A stretch of DNA of 64,000 nucleotides from Phocoena phocoena (GCF_963924675.1 NC_089232.1:39393159-39457158), one strand, 5' to 3'. Positions 12,451-25,608 are shown, counted from the stretch's first letter. Notes: generated from the letters alone by a model not told the origin. Made by a program: numbers and translations.

Positions 12451-13689
12451 CTGTATGAGAAGTGGCCTTAGGATGACTCATGGTCTTATGAATGGCTGTA
12501 CTATTACTTATGATAACTGATGCCTGCCCTCAAGCTGCTCCCACACTAGAGAGGAGACCACCTTCTAATTTCTTATTCAACTGAAAGGCTGACAGGCAAG
12601 TATGATTTTAATAATTTTGCCTGTTCCTCTCTAGACTTCAGGCAGGGATATTGCTGCCCCCTTGGGGTTGTCATTTCTGATGACTCCTTTTCCCCTCCCC
12701 TCTTCTCTCCCACTCAGCAGCCAGGCTCCAGAAGGGGGAGGTGAAGAGAACCACTGTCCTTTGGGGCGGGGTACGTAGCTGATAGGAAAGTATGATTGAG
12801 CCCGATGACTCATGAGTTGCTGCAGATTTGGCTCAGCAGGGTGAGGTCACGGCACAGACAGGGACCCAAGCTGAGGTCTGCCTGGCTAAGAAACGAAGTT
12901 GCTTTCACGTGAGGGACACTCCCGAGCTGTGGCAGTGGTCGTGGGCCACGCACACCACATTCTCTTCCTTTCCATGTTATTCTGTTAAAAGGGATGTGAT
13001 GAGCCTGGCTCATCTGGTTGTTGGCATAGCTTTCAGAGGCCCAGCTTATTTGTTCTGTGTCCAGTTTCCCAAAGATCTTTTGACCTTTCTGGAAAGTCAT
13101 TGGATGATTTATCCTGAGCATCACAGGTTGAGCTCCCCAGGAAGTAGGCTCTGCAACAGAGCTCTGCCTGCACAAAGTTTATTGGGGAGTGAACTCAAGA
13201 TCAATGCCTGTGGGAGGAGGAAAGGCAGCAGGACTGTTGGAGGGAAAAGTTGAACTTTGATGTTGTCCCAACGAAGTCTTCACCGAATGTCACAAGGAGC
13301 TCCGGAGCTAGGATGGCCCTTTACAGTTGGAGCTCGGGGCAGGCTTTATACCCCACATTGACCATTGGATACAGGCTGCTTTGGAAAGGGGCAGAGTGGC
13401 CTTGAGGGAGGCAGCTCTCTTTAGGCCAGGGCCAGCCCTGAGGATGCAGCTGTGAGCTGCTGGCTGCCAACGCTCCCCGCAGCTGGGGTAAAGAACACCC
13501 CATCCTGAGGGGAGACCTGGGCAACGTACCTCAGCATCCACCACCCTGAGCATGGGCGTCAGACCTTTCTACCTCTTGCCACTGTACACATCCTTCCCAT
13601 TTTCTAAGATCTGCAGAGTACCGTGACTGAAACTATAGGTTTTGGAGTCCAGTAGACTCATGTTCAAGTCCTGTTTCTGCTGTTCATTT
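12451..13689. other. Intergenic, unassigned; possible worn LTR at 13130-13560
   Basis: No gene is supported. The block AAAGTTTATTGGGGAGTG to GAGCATGGGCGTC is GC-rich and feels like an old LTR, but I cannot name it. The overlapping opposite-strand ORFs here are not coding in my view. Confidence 0.35.
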
Positions 13690-15050
13690 GGCGATATTTA
13701 TAGAGTATATTTCAGGTGCTGTTCAAGGCACTAAGGGTACAAAAGTGGTAACCCCTTCCCTCTGGAGCTTATATTCCACGGGTGGCAGGGAGACACAGGC
13801 AATTAAAAAAGGAAAACAAATATGCATGCTTGATATCATATATAATTTTATATATATATTGTATAAATTACATATATTATATATCATGATTAGTGACGCA
13901 GAGAAAGTAAGTAAGGTGCGGGGTAAGCGAATAATGGGAGTGCTGTTTGGTATGGCGGTCAGGGAAGGCTTCCTTCCCTGAGAAGGTGGCATTTGAGTGG
14001 AGACATGAGGTGTGGCCGTGATCTGGGGACCGTGGGGTTCAGGTGGAGAGAACCGAAGTGCAAAGGCCCTGAGAAGGGAGTGTTCAGGGAGAATCAGGAG
14101 GCCAAGGTGTTGGGTGGGGTAGGAGAGGAGGAGGGAGAAGGTGGGCAGAAGGGGCTTTCAGGAGGCAGAGAGAAACTCAGAGAGATTTCAAGGCAATATC
14201 CACAAAAGGGAAATCTATGGAGACAGAAAGCCGGGTGCCTGGGACTGGGAGAGAGGGGAGGATGGGGGAGTGACGGCTAGGGGATTCAGTTTCTTTTTGA
14301 AATGATGAAAGTGTTGTAACGTTCATTGAGATGGTAGCTGCACAGCTCTGGGGATGTGCTAAAAGCCACACCGTTGTGCACTCTAAGTAGGCAAGCTGTA
14401 TGTTATGTGAATTATATCTGAAAAAGCTATTTTCAAAAATCAGAGCAGTGATTGACAGGAGACCGGATCAGGCAGGGCCTGGTAGGCCATCTGAGGATCT
14501 GAGATGGGGCGCTAGCGGAAGGTTTTAAACGGGAGAGCGGAAAGATGGGGTTGACATTTGAAAAGAACCTCTCTGCTGGTGTGCCGAGAATGGGCTGAAG
14601 GGGGCAGGCGGGAAGCCGGCAGGTGGTAAGGAGTGGCTTGCAATAATCCAGGTGGCAGGTGCTGGGAGCAGGGGAGTGGGTGGTTGAATGTAGACACCCG
14701 CGGGTGGTGGAGCTGACAGGAAGTGCCGATCGGACCACTGAGGGAGGTTGTGTGAAAGAGAGGAGTCGATATTTTTTAGTCCTACCTGGTAGAGCGGAGT
14801 CACCGTTTACTAGGATGAAGACAGCTGTGGGAGCAATACATTTTGCGACGGAATCAGGAGTCTGTGACCATGTGCGTTTGAGAGGCCTGTTAGAGATGTG
14901 GCAGAGGCAGTGGGAGTTGTGTCTAGAGTCCATCCCGGGAACACTTTGGGCTGGAGAGGAATTCTGGGAGTTATCAGCATATTGATGGATTTTAGTCTGG
15001 AGACTGGATGAGACCCCAGGGAGGAGTAAAGAGACAAGTGATGGCCAAGT
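13690..15050 (+). repeat. Long L2-like LINE remnant, interrupted
   Basis: From the GGTGCTGTTCAAGGCACTAAG start through GTCAGGGAAGGCTTC, GCAAAGGCCCTGAG, GGCAGGGCCTGGTAGGCCAT and AATAATCCAGGTGGCAGG, the segment order follows one ancient element for over 1 kb. An L1 tail (14280-14445) splits it. A 60-base AT-rich near-palindrome is at 13835-13890. Confidence 0.6.
14280..14445 (+). mobile_element. L1 3' UTR fragment
   Basis: TTTTTGAAATGATGAAAGTG, GTTGTGCACTCTAAGTAGG and GAATTATATCTGAAAAAGC match the final part of old mammalian L1 elements. Confidence 0.65.
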
Positions 15051-16250
15051 CTGAACCTTTGAGCCTTAGTCTTCCAAACTTGGAAGAGCTCCCTGGCACA
15101 GCTCTCGTGAGTGTTGGCAGTGCACGGTGAACGGAAGCGCTCTCTCCCGCTGCCCTTTTTGTCTCCGAGTTCCTCAGGAAGACTTACTGTATGCTCAGTG
15201 CCCTCAGCCTTATTATTTTACTACTTTATCCAGTTCAGTACTGAGCGCTGATTGCAAATCAGACACTCTTCTGGGAACACCAGCTACCTAAAGGTCCTGG
15301 CTCGCACTGTCTACCCGCCAAGGATGTACCTTCCGACGGAGAAAACAGAAAACCCCATCAACCTAGTGATAATGTATGGCAAACTCAAGGCTGTAATAGG
15401 TGCAAAACTGGGCTGGGGGTGGGGAGGCATTAATTCAGATAGTAGACATTTGTGAGGAGCTCACTTAGGACGCAGAACATGGGCTGGAGCTTGAGGGTTG
15501 AAAAGGAATCTGTTGGGGAAAGACGGGGTTGGAAGGGAGGGCAACCCAGGCCGACATGAGAACAGAACCACAGGAGTCCTTTGTGGCTGAAGCATGGCGT
15601 TCATGGTGATGGGATGAAGGGAGCTCAGGTTGGCTTGAATCAGACTGGAGGAGTTGGCAGAAGGCACTTGTTTAAGAAACCTGCACCCATGGGCACAGCC
15701 TGAGTCATCTGGCTGCTCAGAGAACTGCTCCCCTCTGAGCACAGGCCTAGGGCCTTTTGATTCCTCTCACTCTTAAGCCCATTAACCAGCTCGCCAGCTT
15801 CACTGAGGCTACCTACCATTTTCTGTCCATCCAGTTGTGACCTTCTCACCACCTCTTGTTCCCCTCCTGTGGTTCCATCACTGTAGCCCGTCTCTTGCTA
15901 GCATCTCCAACTGATTTGCTTCTTTGGCTTTCTACTTCATCATCTTATAAACTCCCAATCCTGGTCATTTCAACAACTCTTTCTCTTCTCTTGCAGGGTG
16001 TCAAGGTAGCTGGACAACAATTCCTTAACTGCTTATTGCAGTAGCTTCAACTTTTTTTTTTAAATCACCCATCTCAGCTGGGCTCTTACGAGTACTGGCC
16101 CATTCTTTCATGCACCCTTAGCCAGCTGAATTTCTCATCTTCCAATGTAGCCATGCCAAACCTTTGTTCTCTTTTTCAACTTGCTCTCAGCACAGAAAGT
16201 GGAAGGCTTTCAGGCATATGCTCCCTCAAATGTTTGCCTTCCCTGCATGC
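15051..16250. other. Intergenic, no gene seen
   Basis: No supported gene or named repeat. A polypyrimidine stretch lies around 15840-16010. Confidence 0.5.
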
Positions 16251-16254
16251 AAAC

Positions 16255-16870
16255 ATATCTACTTCTTCATAGTTATCTGTCACTGCATTCAAAACTTAGT
16301 GGCTGAGAATAACGAACATTTATTATCTTATAGTTTGTGGATTCTGGCTGTGCTTTAGTTGGGTGCCTCTCCTTCAAGGTCTCTCATACGAGTGCAATCA
16401 AGCTATTGGCTGGTGCTGAAGGATCCTCTTCTAGGGTCACTGATATGGGCCTTTACATAGGGCTGCCTTACACATGGCAGCTGATTTCCCCTCAGGGGGG
16501 AGTGACTCAAGGGAGAGCAAGACAAGAGTGCCCAAGATGGAAGGCATAGTCTTTTTATCACGTAATATCAGAAGTGGCTTGGGACTTCCCTGGTGGCACA
16601 GTGGTTAAGAGTCTGCGCTCCCAATGCAGGGGGCCCAGGTTTGATCCCTGGTCAAGGAACTAGATCGCACATGCATGCTGCAACTAAGAGTTCGCGTGCT
16701 GCAACTAAGGAACCCTCAAGCCACAAATAAGGAGACCGCGAGGTGCAACTAAGGAGCCCACCTGCCACAACTAAGACCGAGTGCAACCTAAATAAATAAA
16801 TATATATTTTTTAAAAAGTGGCAGCTTACCATCACTTCTACCTTCTGCCTTCCTTTCCATATTCCTATTC
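16255..16870 (+). repeat. Old repeat, possibly MaLR LTR, split by a SINE
   Basis: CAAAACTTAGTGGCTGAGAA, TTTATTATCTTATAGTTTG, AGGTCTCTCATACGAGTGC and TACCATCACTTCTACC follow a common mammalian repeat order that continues on the far side of the SINE at 16581. Family name uncertain. Confidence 0.45.
16581..16814 (+). mobile_element. Cetacean SINE with CAACTAAGGAGCC repeats
   Basis: GGGACTTCCCTGGTGGCAC head, box B GGTTTGATCCC, then repeats of the GCAACTAAG unit and a TAAATAAATA tail. AGTGGC flanks both sides. Confidence 0.9.
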
Positions 16871-18448
16871 CCTGCTTGGGCTCGTTCCTCAACATGTGCA
16901 AATGTTCCTGTCCTCTGGATCCAGTGCTATGAAGTATCCACAATTGTTCCATTGGCTTCTTCTCCTCAAACTTAAGGCACCTTCAGAAATCTCTTAAGTC
17001 CAAAATAAACCTTCCCTCCACTTCGATCTATGACCCCTGATTATCCCTTCTTCCCCTGCTGCTCTTTTTGAGAATGTGACCTTTATTCCTTGCATTCTAG
17101 TCCACCTCCACAGCACTGCTCTGCTAAGGTCATCCTAAATGCCAGATCACATGGCTACACTTCAATCCTAGTCTTAGTGGACTCATGCAGTATTTAATGC
17201 TATGAACTCTTCTCTTTAGCATCTCTTGCCTTGCTGATTTTGCTTTTTCAGCCCCTTATTTCTTCACTTACCCCTAAATCTGAGATTGTCCAGGCTTTTG
17301 CCCACACCCCCTGGCTTCACTCTCTCTGAGCCCCGCATTCAGTACTCCCAGCACCCCTGTGTTCTGATAACTACTGTCGGAGCTGTGAATCTTAGTCTTC
17401 CAACTCTGAAGTGAAGGAAATACACTTCTTGACTTTGTTTAAATCAACTTCGGTCTGGCAATGAGCCCCGATTCTACTGTGCTGGCAGGAAATTAATCTC
17501 AGTAAACGTCCCCCCCTTCCACCCAGGGGTGTGCCAAGTCGACTGCTCCTGGGAGGCCCCTCCAGGCAAAGCCATTGGTCTTTGGTCTGGCTGATAATTG
17601 CTGAGATGTTCCCTGGTCTGGGCCCATGGTTCCTCAGGGCCAGTGGCCTTACTGCTTGGAGCAAAGGAATTCTTGGTAAAGTGAGAGCTCCTGGGCCTGG
17701 GGTCCAGCCTTCCCAACTGCACTGATCAGCTGCCCTCACTGAAGACTGGTCACCTCCCTGGCGAGTTGACACAGAGCAGCATCCAGACCCCAGTCCTCCT
17801 CGGGGACCTGCTGGTATTTTCCCTCTTCCCAGTCCAGGGTCGAATCTCTTCTGTCTCCTCTTGAGCAGCCCTCAAAGCCCTGGCCCCAGGAACACCATGC
17901 ACAGGCTACCAGTGATTGCTTTCTCACCCTGCAAAAACATCTTAGGAAAGATATTTCCAGTAACAGGCCTGACCACCTGCTTGGAATGCAGAGGAGAGAA
18001 AAGTACAGCAAACAAAACATACACTAGTAGTGTTGGGAGTTTGGCAGTGGTTTCAATAAATAACACCTTCTCCCTCATGAGTTTGTAGAAGACAGATGGC
18101 GATCAAAACGTTCGCTTTATTACTGAAAATGCTGATTGGAGACCATAGCTTTGGGTCTGCTTCAAGTGGCTCGCTCTCTACAGACCACCCACTGCAGTCC
18201 CAGGGAACCACTCAGCACACAGCAGGATAGATCCAGAGTGGGTAAGCCCCCAGGGCCTGGCTGTACTTGCTTAGTTCCTTCCCCAAGATGACCAATCAGA
18301 TAAGCTGTCCCCTCTGTTTCTCCAGTAGGAGAACCCCTCTCATAAGGCTAGTTCCCCACTAACAAGTATCTGTAAAGCCAACCCTGCCAAACTGTGAAAT
18401 CTGAACCTCCAGCCAAGACCTCTCTCCTGGATTCCAGACCAGTACAGG
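16871..18448. other. Intergenic, no gene seen
   Basis: 17,100-17,345 may be a weak L2-like remnant. Long antisense ORFs around 17,392-18,020 overlap and carry no recognisable domain. Confidence 0.45.
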
Positions 18449-18851
18449 CACACCTCGGAGGTATTGTGGGTTCAGTTCCAGACCACTGCAATAAAGTGAG
18501 TCACACAAATTTTTTTTGGTTTCCCAGTGCATATAAAAGGTATGTTTATACTCTAGTCTGTTAAGGGTACAATAGTATTATGTCTAGAAAGCACATACCT
18601 TAATTTTTAAAACACTTTTTGCTAAAAAACGCTAACCATCATCTGAGCCTTCAGCGAGTTGTAATCTTTTTGCTGGTGGAGGGTTTGAAATATTGTGAGA
18701 ATTACTAAAATGTGAGACAGAGACAGGAAGTGAGAAAATGTTGTTGGAGAAATGGTGCTGATAGACTTGCTGAATGCAGGGTTGCCACAAACCTTCAATT
18801 TATAAAAATTACAGTATCTGCAAAATGCAATAAAATGAGGTATGTCTGTGT
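18449..18851 (+). mobile_element. Tigger1-like pogo transposon, internally deleted
   Basis: Left end CAGGCACACCTCGGAGG and right end AAAATGAGGTATGTCTG are the inverted termini of Tigger1. The right part (AAATATTGTGAGAATTAC, AGGGTTGCCACAAACC) joins the left part with nearly 2 kb of transposase missing, so it is a non-autonomous derivative. Confidence 0.85.
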
Positions 18852-18889
18852 TTCCCACTCTCTACTGCATATCTTCATAAGGGTGAGCT

Positions 18890-19625
18890 TGAGGCAGCTC
18901 AAATCTGACGCTGCCAAATCTGAATTCATGACCCTCTTACCCCAACACTGCCCCTGCATTCTCGGAATTAACGACAGAAAAATATCTTCCAACCCAAGGA
19001 CGTGGGAACTATTCTCTACTCTTTCCCTAATCCAGTTTGTCCGTGGATCCCATCCATTCTACCCCCAGAAACCTCTTGAAATATGTCCCCTCTCTGCTGC
19101 TGTGGTTTCTGCTCTCCCCATTTCTTAGCTAGACCATAGCAGGAAACTCACCGTCTCCCTGCTTCTTTCATTCCCTCTCCCATGCACAGGTATTGGGACT
19201 CTGCCGACATTTCTAGCCTCTTCTTACACCTTTTCCCTAAATGCATCCAGTACTCCTTTCACACAGCCCTACTACACCATCTAATTTCCAGAACCTCCAT
19301 CCTTTGCACATGTGGTTTCCTCTGCATTGCTTTTCACCCTCCCACCTCCCCCAACTGTTTGTCTGCCTGGAAATCTCCTAATTGTTCTACAACTTTCAAC
19401 ACTAAGGTTGTTCTTCCCTAGCACCATCCCTGACCAAAGCAGAAGTAAGGGGTCCCTCTGCTGTGCTCCCATAGTGTGGCAGAACCAAGATGTCAGTCAG
19501 CTTCCTACCAGTCTTAGGGGGTCCTTCAGAGCAGGGACAAGTTTCTTTCTTGTTTGTGTCCTGGGTGGCTAAGTCAATGCCTGGTGAATGTTGGGGGCTC
19601 CATAAACATTTGTGGAATGAATGGC
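18890..19625 (-). repeat. L2-like LINE remnant
   Basis: Minus-strand L2 features: GACCCTCTTACCCCAACAC, TTGTCCGTGGATCCC, then the 3' end motif GGGGGCTCCATAAACATTTG with GGAATGAATG. Confidence 0.65.
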
Positions 19626-20745
19626 TTCATGGCTCTTGTCTCCCACTGACCCCATCAACTTAGCCTGTCAAACTGATCTCATCCTTTCTTCCCTCCTTCC
19701 CCATCCCCTTCACCTGGTGACCTTGGTGCAGTTAGTGGGCCCCGAGCTCACAGGGAATTTAATGGTGCTTTCCCTCTGGTGTGCTCAGCTTGGGGCAGGA
19801 AAAGCAGGTGTCTCTACAGACGGTGAGTGGGCTTTGCTAGAGGAGTGGCTGCTTTGTACACCCTCAGGGCCTCCTGCAAATCAGGCTCAATTGCCTTCAC
19901 TTCCTGTGCTCAGGGAGATTAGATACTGCCTAATCAACGCCGATTTGTTTTTCTTTTCTTAATATTTGAAACTACCAAGGACCAGTTGCCATCCTAGTGG
20001 GTGGCTTTCAGAAATCCCCTCTTTTCTGATGTTTGACTTCTTGTGAGTTTCAAGAAACCAATCTATTTGGAAAGAACCTGCACTTATGTTCTTTGAATTG
20101 CCCTGAAGCCCTGGCAGGAAGTGACTTGGAGCTGGGTTAGTCTTGTCTCCCAGGAGAGGCGGGAGTAAAGAGGTATAGGTACGTCTGGGGACGGGCGTGG
20201 CTTTGGATCATTCCTGTGGCCATCTCTCCATGCGTGGGCAGGTTTCACAGGTGTAGGCTCACCTGAAATCAGAGGATGCTTGTTTAAGCCAGAGAGCATC
20301 TACTGCACGTTGGTGGTGCAGCTGCCCTGCTAGGCGCTCCGTGAGTCCTGGCTGGCACAAACGGCCTCGATAGCCATTCTCATCTCAGCCTAACCAGCTG
20401 TAACATTTAAGCAGACCAAAGAACAAGCCAGTGAAACTCTGTAAGAATTAAGTGAGTCTTAACATACTTTCTCCAAATAAAACAACTCTTCCAGGAAGTA
20501 CGTTTAGGGAGGGGCTTGGTGGCAGGGCAGGGACCACTTCTCTTCACATCATTGCATGGAAGGTAGAGATCTAGTACTTCAGTCTGGTTGGGGAGACCAG
20601 CGCCGGCTTCTTCCCTGATTCTTTGGATGTGTGTTTAGAAGTGGATGCCCATTCAGGGTCAAGCACCACGCATAGTGCATGATGCACTGTTTTGTGTAAC
20701 CCTCTAATGCCTCAGTTATTCATTGAACTTCACTATGTGCCAGGA
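19626..20745. other. Intergenic, no feature recognised
   Basis: No supported gene or repeat. Confidence 0.5.
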
Positions 20746-20749
20746 GCTT

Positions 20750-21060
20750 CTGGATCTCTCTTTTAATCCATTTAGCTACTCTTTGAGGTAGGTTCTGTTA
20801 TCGTAACCACCATTTTCAGAAGAGAAAACCGAGGCACCTAGAAATTAAGGAATTTTCACAACTTCTATCAGTCAGTCGGAGCTGGAGTCTGAGCCTAGGC
20901 AGTCTGGCTGCAGAGCTTCTAAACCACTTCTCGATGCTTCACTGGCGAAACAGGTATTGATAGTCTCACTTTTCAGATTAGGAACCTGGAACCCAAGGTC
21001 TCACAAGCAGTACGGGTTGGAGCCAAGACCTATCTGTTCCAAAGTCTACAACATTCTCTG
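20750..21060 (+). repeat. Two MIR fragments in tandem
   Basis: CACCATTTTCAGAAGAGAAA with AGTCGGAGCTGGAGTCTGAG, then a second AGATTAGGAACCTGG with GGTTGGAGCCAAGACC, suggest two adjacent MIR copies. Confidence 0.65.
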
Positions 21061-21525
21061 ACTGCATACTGGTTAGAGATAGTGGATATACTAGTTTAAA
21101 AGGCAAAAAGTTCTACAACTCTTCTTAAAAAACAACAAAAAGTTGTCTTCTCCCTTCCTCTTCCTCAGTCCTGATTTCTGCTCCCTAGAGCCATTTATTT
21201 TCAAGTCTTTAAGACTTTTCTCCTATTATTTATTCCTAGTTACTATTTATTTTTCTATTATTTCTAAATAACATGCTTACATTATTCTACACTTTTTGGT
21301 TTTAGATATTTTCTACTTACTACCACTGAAGGTGAGGATTTCACTCTCTTACACCCTATTCTCCCCCGCGCCCTCTGCCACCCCTTCTCAGTATAGGTAT
21401 AATTTGGGGCTAGTTCAATATTCTCTACTTATATTATTATGACTATATGAATGTTTATAGCTGAGCCATGTGATATACTGTGGATTTATTTCCTCTTTAT
21501 ATAGCTTTATATATAAAAATATATA

Positions 21526-21740
21526 GGGCTTCCCTGGTGGCGCAGTGGTTGAGAGTCCGCCTGCCGATGCAGGGGACACGGGTTCGTGCCCTGGTCCGGG
21601 AAGATCCCACAATGCCGCGGAGCGGCTGGGCCCGTGAGCCATGGCCGCTGAGCCTGCGCGTCTGGAGCCTGTGCTCCGCAACGGGAGAGGCCACAACAGT
21701 GAGAGGCCTGCGTACCGCAAAAAAAAAAAAAAAAAAAAAA
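21526..21740 (+). mobile_element. Cetacean SINE, young 200-base form
   Basis: Full-length copy from GGGCTTCCCTGGTGGCGC to GCGTACCGC with a pure tail of about 22 A. It is close to identical to the copy at 49142, so it is recent. Confidence 0.95.
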
Positions 21741-22366
21741 GTTATTGCCTTAAAAATATATATAATATAAAGCATATATTTCCTTTTATATGGTTTCACT
21801 GAAACTAAGATGTGTCATTTAAAAAATTATTTGGTTGTTCTCAAACTCTGACAGAAGTGTTAATATCCTCTAACTATGATCAAGCATATCAAGTAAAACT
21901 TCATTTTTACTCTTCTTTTCTTGGCGATATTCCTCCTGGATCCCTTTTCTTCCTGCTCTTAGACTGATGGCTAAGGAATGCTACACAGCTGTTATTCTGG
22001 GAGATTAACAGTCTGTTTGTCCATCCTGTTTGTAGAACCTGCCAATCTTTTGAAATATTTTCATGTCACAGCTTTCCCACGAGGTTTGAAGGGCAGGTGT
22101 TTCAGGTGGGAGAAAGCAAAGCACAGGGGGGTTGAGTGTCTGTTGAAGGTACACAGATGTAAGTGGCAGAGCCTGGGCAGAACTGGGCTTTCCTGAGTCT
22201 TAGCCCTGGGCTCCCTGCAGGAGGCCACAGTGCCCCCTGAAGCCTGGCACAAATGACTGTTGCCGCTGCTGGCCAGCCTTCCCTCAAAAGTTCCAGACTC
22301 CACAGAAGAATGCAGGGTGGCAGGAATTTGATCCACACCTCCATGTAAGTTCTTTCATAAATGGGA

Positions 22367-22560
22367 GATATGATTGAGCGCTATACTTTGAATCATAATA
22401 CTTCCCGAATCTGCCAGTTAATAGTTATGCAGTTTGGAGCTGGTCACATAAACTCTTTAGGTCTCAATTTCCTCATTTGTAAAATAAGGACAACAGTGCT
22501 CCTTATTAGGATCAAGATTAAGTGCTATCATGTTTTAAAAGGCACATCCTAACTGCTTAG
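22367..22560 (-). repeat. MIR element
   Basis: Complement order of MIR with GAATCTGCCAGTTAATAG, TCAATTTCCTCATTTGT and GGATCAAGATTAAGTGC. Confidence 0.75.
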
Positions 22561-23340
22561 GAAATGTTAAACATGTATAATTATGGTCTAGAATTCCACA
22601 GGAGATAGGAATAATTTTACTATTGGACCCCAATTCTCTGGTACCCTTGAGTTCCTCGACCATGTTGGGATATTATATGAGAGCTGTGTGTGTACAATAG
22701 AATTTTCTAAATGAGAAATTTATACATTTCACTCTAGTGACTTTGGTTAATAAGTTAAGCCTGTCATTCTTCAGTCCATCCCCAGTGCACCCTCCAGGGA
22801 TTGATGACACCCCTTGGTCAGCTGAGGTCAACTAACCAATACTAAAATAAATACCATCTCAACGTCCCAATTCTTGCTGTTTGCTGATTTTTTGGCTTTC
22901 ATGATTTTTTTTTCTTTATTGTCAGTTGATGCAAAGATGTTAAGTCTTTTGGGTAACATTTTTCCTTGGGAGAAAGGAGTAGCTAGCCTCATCTACTTCT
23001 CCACCATGCTTCACTCTACTAGCCTTTCAGTACTATTTGCTGTAACAGTTTGCATTCTAAAACAGGCTGAATAAAGAAAGATGATCCAAGTTTGAGATGA
23101 ACTTTTGGGAAGAGAACTTCTAGTGTATTTCAAATTGTAGGTGACAACTCAGGAGAGGCTGTGAAATCACCTTAGTGAGATCACAGCTGGCTCTTAAAAT
23201 ATCAACCTGCATCTCGCATAGTAGGAAAGCATTTTGTGAAACTTGTTTTAATTACCTATGTGTGTATATACATATATAAATTATATACACATACACATAT
23301 TCATGTATGTATATATACATGTGTTGGCTTGCAATATAAA
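22561..23340. other. Intergenic, no gene; AT/TG-rich simple sequence at 23262-23325
   Basis: Only alternating TATA/TGTG simple sequence is notable, just before a minus-strand SINE. Confidence 0.5.
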
Positions 23341-23344
23341 ATTT

Positions 23345-23680
23345 TTTTTTTTAATTTTTGGCTGTGTTGGGTCTTCGTTGCTGCGAGCAGGCTTTCTCTA
23401 GTTGTGGTGAGCGGGGGCTACTCATCGTTGCGGTGCGCGGGCTTCTCATTGCGGTGGCTTCTCGTGTTGCGGAGCACGGGCTCCAGGTGCATGTGCTTCA
23501 GTAGCTGAGGTGCATGGGCTCGGTAGTTGTGGCTCACAGGTTCTAGAGTGCAGGCTCAGTAGTTGTGGCGCAGCGGCTCAGTTGCTCTGCAGCATGTGGG
23601 ATCTTCCCGGACCAGGGCTCGAACCCATGTCCCCTGCATTGGCAGGCGGATTCTTAACCACTGCACCACCAGGGAAGCCC
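23345..23680 (-). mobile_element. Cetacean SINE, long 330-base form
   Basis: Reverse complement of the full long form, ending in ACCACCAGGGAAGCCC and starting with the T-rich tail and TTTTTGGCTGTGTTGGG. TAAAAT may be its duplicated target. Confidence 0.93.
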
Positions 23681-23883
23681 TAAAATGTTTTTAACTGTTA
23701 CAGTTGAAAAAGTTTGAAAAATGCATCTTAATGATCTTCACGGTGAAAAAGAAACGTGCCTTAATGATTTTCACTGTTTTGTTTGCTTCTGTTAGTTCCT
23801 TCATCAGGTCTCTCTTCTAGATAACCCTCTTCAGACTAAAAAGAAAAAAATCAAAACCAACCAACGAAACAGGACTCATGCAT

Positions 23884-24013
23884 TTAAAAAAATTTATTTA
23901 TTTTTGGCCACACTGCACGGCATGTGGGATCTTAGTTCCCTGATCAGGGATGGACCCCATGCCCCCTGCAGTGGAAGCGCAGAGTCTTAACCATTGGACC
24001 GCCAGGGAAGTCC
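23884..24013 (-). mobile_element. Cetacean SINE, short form
   Basis: Complement of the 130-base form, ending GACCGCCAGGGAAGTCCC, with TTTATTTATTTTTGGCC tail. Confidence 0.9.
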
Positions 24014-25119
24014 CTCACACATTTTCTTCTTCAGGATTTTCTGGGTACCCACTACATATTCTTGGATATAGCTTCCTACTCTCAACTTACAACCTCTCAG
24101 GGGAAAGCAAGTATGTAAACGGAACATTATGCAAGTTAGAGTAACTAAAACGTTGAGAAGTCACAAGTAACGTGTTGGGAAGGTAGGATGATTGATTCTG
24201 ACCAGGTTATCGTGGAAGGCTTTATGTGGCCATTAGGCTCAAAATGTCGGTAGTCAGAGATTGGCAAGGAAGGGTTTAGAAGTGTGTCTTTTTAAGGACT
24301 AATAAGTAATAGTTTGGCTGGATATGGTGTGAAAGATAGTTTTTGGAACATGCGCTTTAAAAGCATCAAATTCTATCTTGCCCTTAATAGCTTAATGCAT
24401 TCAGAGCCACAAAGAACCTGTTATCATGTTAATTTAACACATTCAGCACAGTGTGATAACTGTGTTAAAGTTATATCCTAGGAGCAGTGAGTTGCCCTAA
24501 TCAGAAATTCACACTCCAGGGATGGTCAGCTGGCACTCCAATCAGTGTACTTCACAAGTGACTATTAGAAGCCCTTCTGTTATCCACAGCTCACTCAATA
24601 CAGGAGGCTTTGCTAATTAGCTTAATAAATGTCAAGTGTGTTTCCACTGGTGCCATGAGTGGCTTTTGCTAATAATCTTGATGTAGACAGCAGGTTCTTA
24701 TTTGTGAATTCAGTACCTGATTTAAGATAGGTGGATAGGCTAAAAACGAGTCATTAACAAGAATGTAACAAGCTCTGTAGCTTGTACTTCTGTGGACAGT
24801 ACCCAAGATCTGATTGCTAAATGCACCTCTGTCCAGCCATTAGTAGAGTATTCTGGTTGCCTGCTGTTGACCACAGGGTGATAGAATTTTGCCCTCAACA
24901 CTTGAGGCAGATGCTACTGCTTGCTAAAGTTTAATCAGATATTCCGTGTAAGGCAAATTGAGTATGAACTTTGCTTTTACGTTAAGCAGGTTGTGGATAC
25001 CACTACCTGCCAAAGACTCTGAGTGGTGAAGGACCGAATTGGCTGTCAGTTTGATAAGTAAGTTAAAGACATCTGGTACTTTTAAGTTACTCCCGAATAA
25101 TATCAGTCAATCATCAACA
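24014..25119. other. Repeat-poor segment downstream of PAPOLG
   Basis: About 1.1 kb with no recognised repeat and no ORF of note. It may be extra 3' UTR or conserved non-coding DNA. Confidence 0.4.
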
Positions 25120-25143
25120 CCTATTTATCAAAGCAAGTTTATT
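25118..25143 (-). terminator. PAPOLG: Candidate distal poly(A) signal of PAPOLG
   Basis: On the minus strand AATAAA (25143-25138) is followed after about 15 bases by a GT-rich stretch GGTGTTGATGATTG, the usual layout of a cleavage and polyadenylation site. It is the leftmost good candidate before the SINE-bearing intergenic DNA. Confidence 0.4.
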
Positions 25144-25608
25144 TGATTACTTATTCCAGACAGATAATGAGGCTCGTGTGTACAACTAAGAAATTAAGAC
25201 AATCCAGATAAAAGGCAGGAAAAATTAATATGAACTACACAAACAGCTAGCTAAAAAGGAACAGGAGCTGCATTCATTTTACATAATACTGTGAAGTGAT
25301 GTAGCACCATTTACCTCAAAGATATCCTAAGCACTTTTTAAGGTAATTACGTGGGTCCTTGCTAAAAATGCAGCAATACATTAAAAATTATAGCAAGCCT
25401 GATGATAATCTTATGTTCAACTACTTCAAATATAAAATTATTCCAGAAAAAATGGGAAATTTGGGAAGGGTCTGACCTTGTACAATTCTTTTAAAAAATC
25501 CTAAGGAAATAGTCACTATTATTGAGACCAGTTTTCTTCCACCACTTGCGCTATATTCATCACTATCATCATGACCTACATTCTAAGCTTTGGAAGATTT
25601 AATAGTTA

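Noticed and set aside
14433..14933. 166-residue minus-strand ORF
   Set aside because: It is antisense to an ancient LINE-like remnant, and overlapping ORFs on the other frames are equally long.
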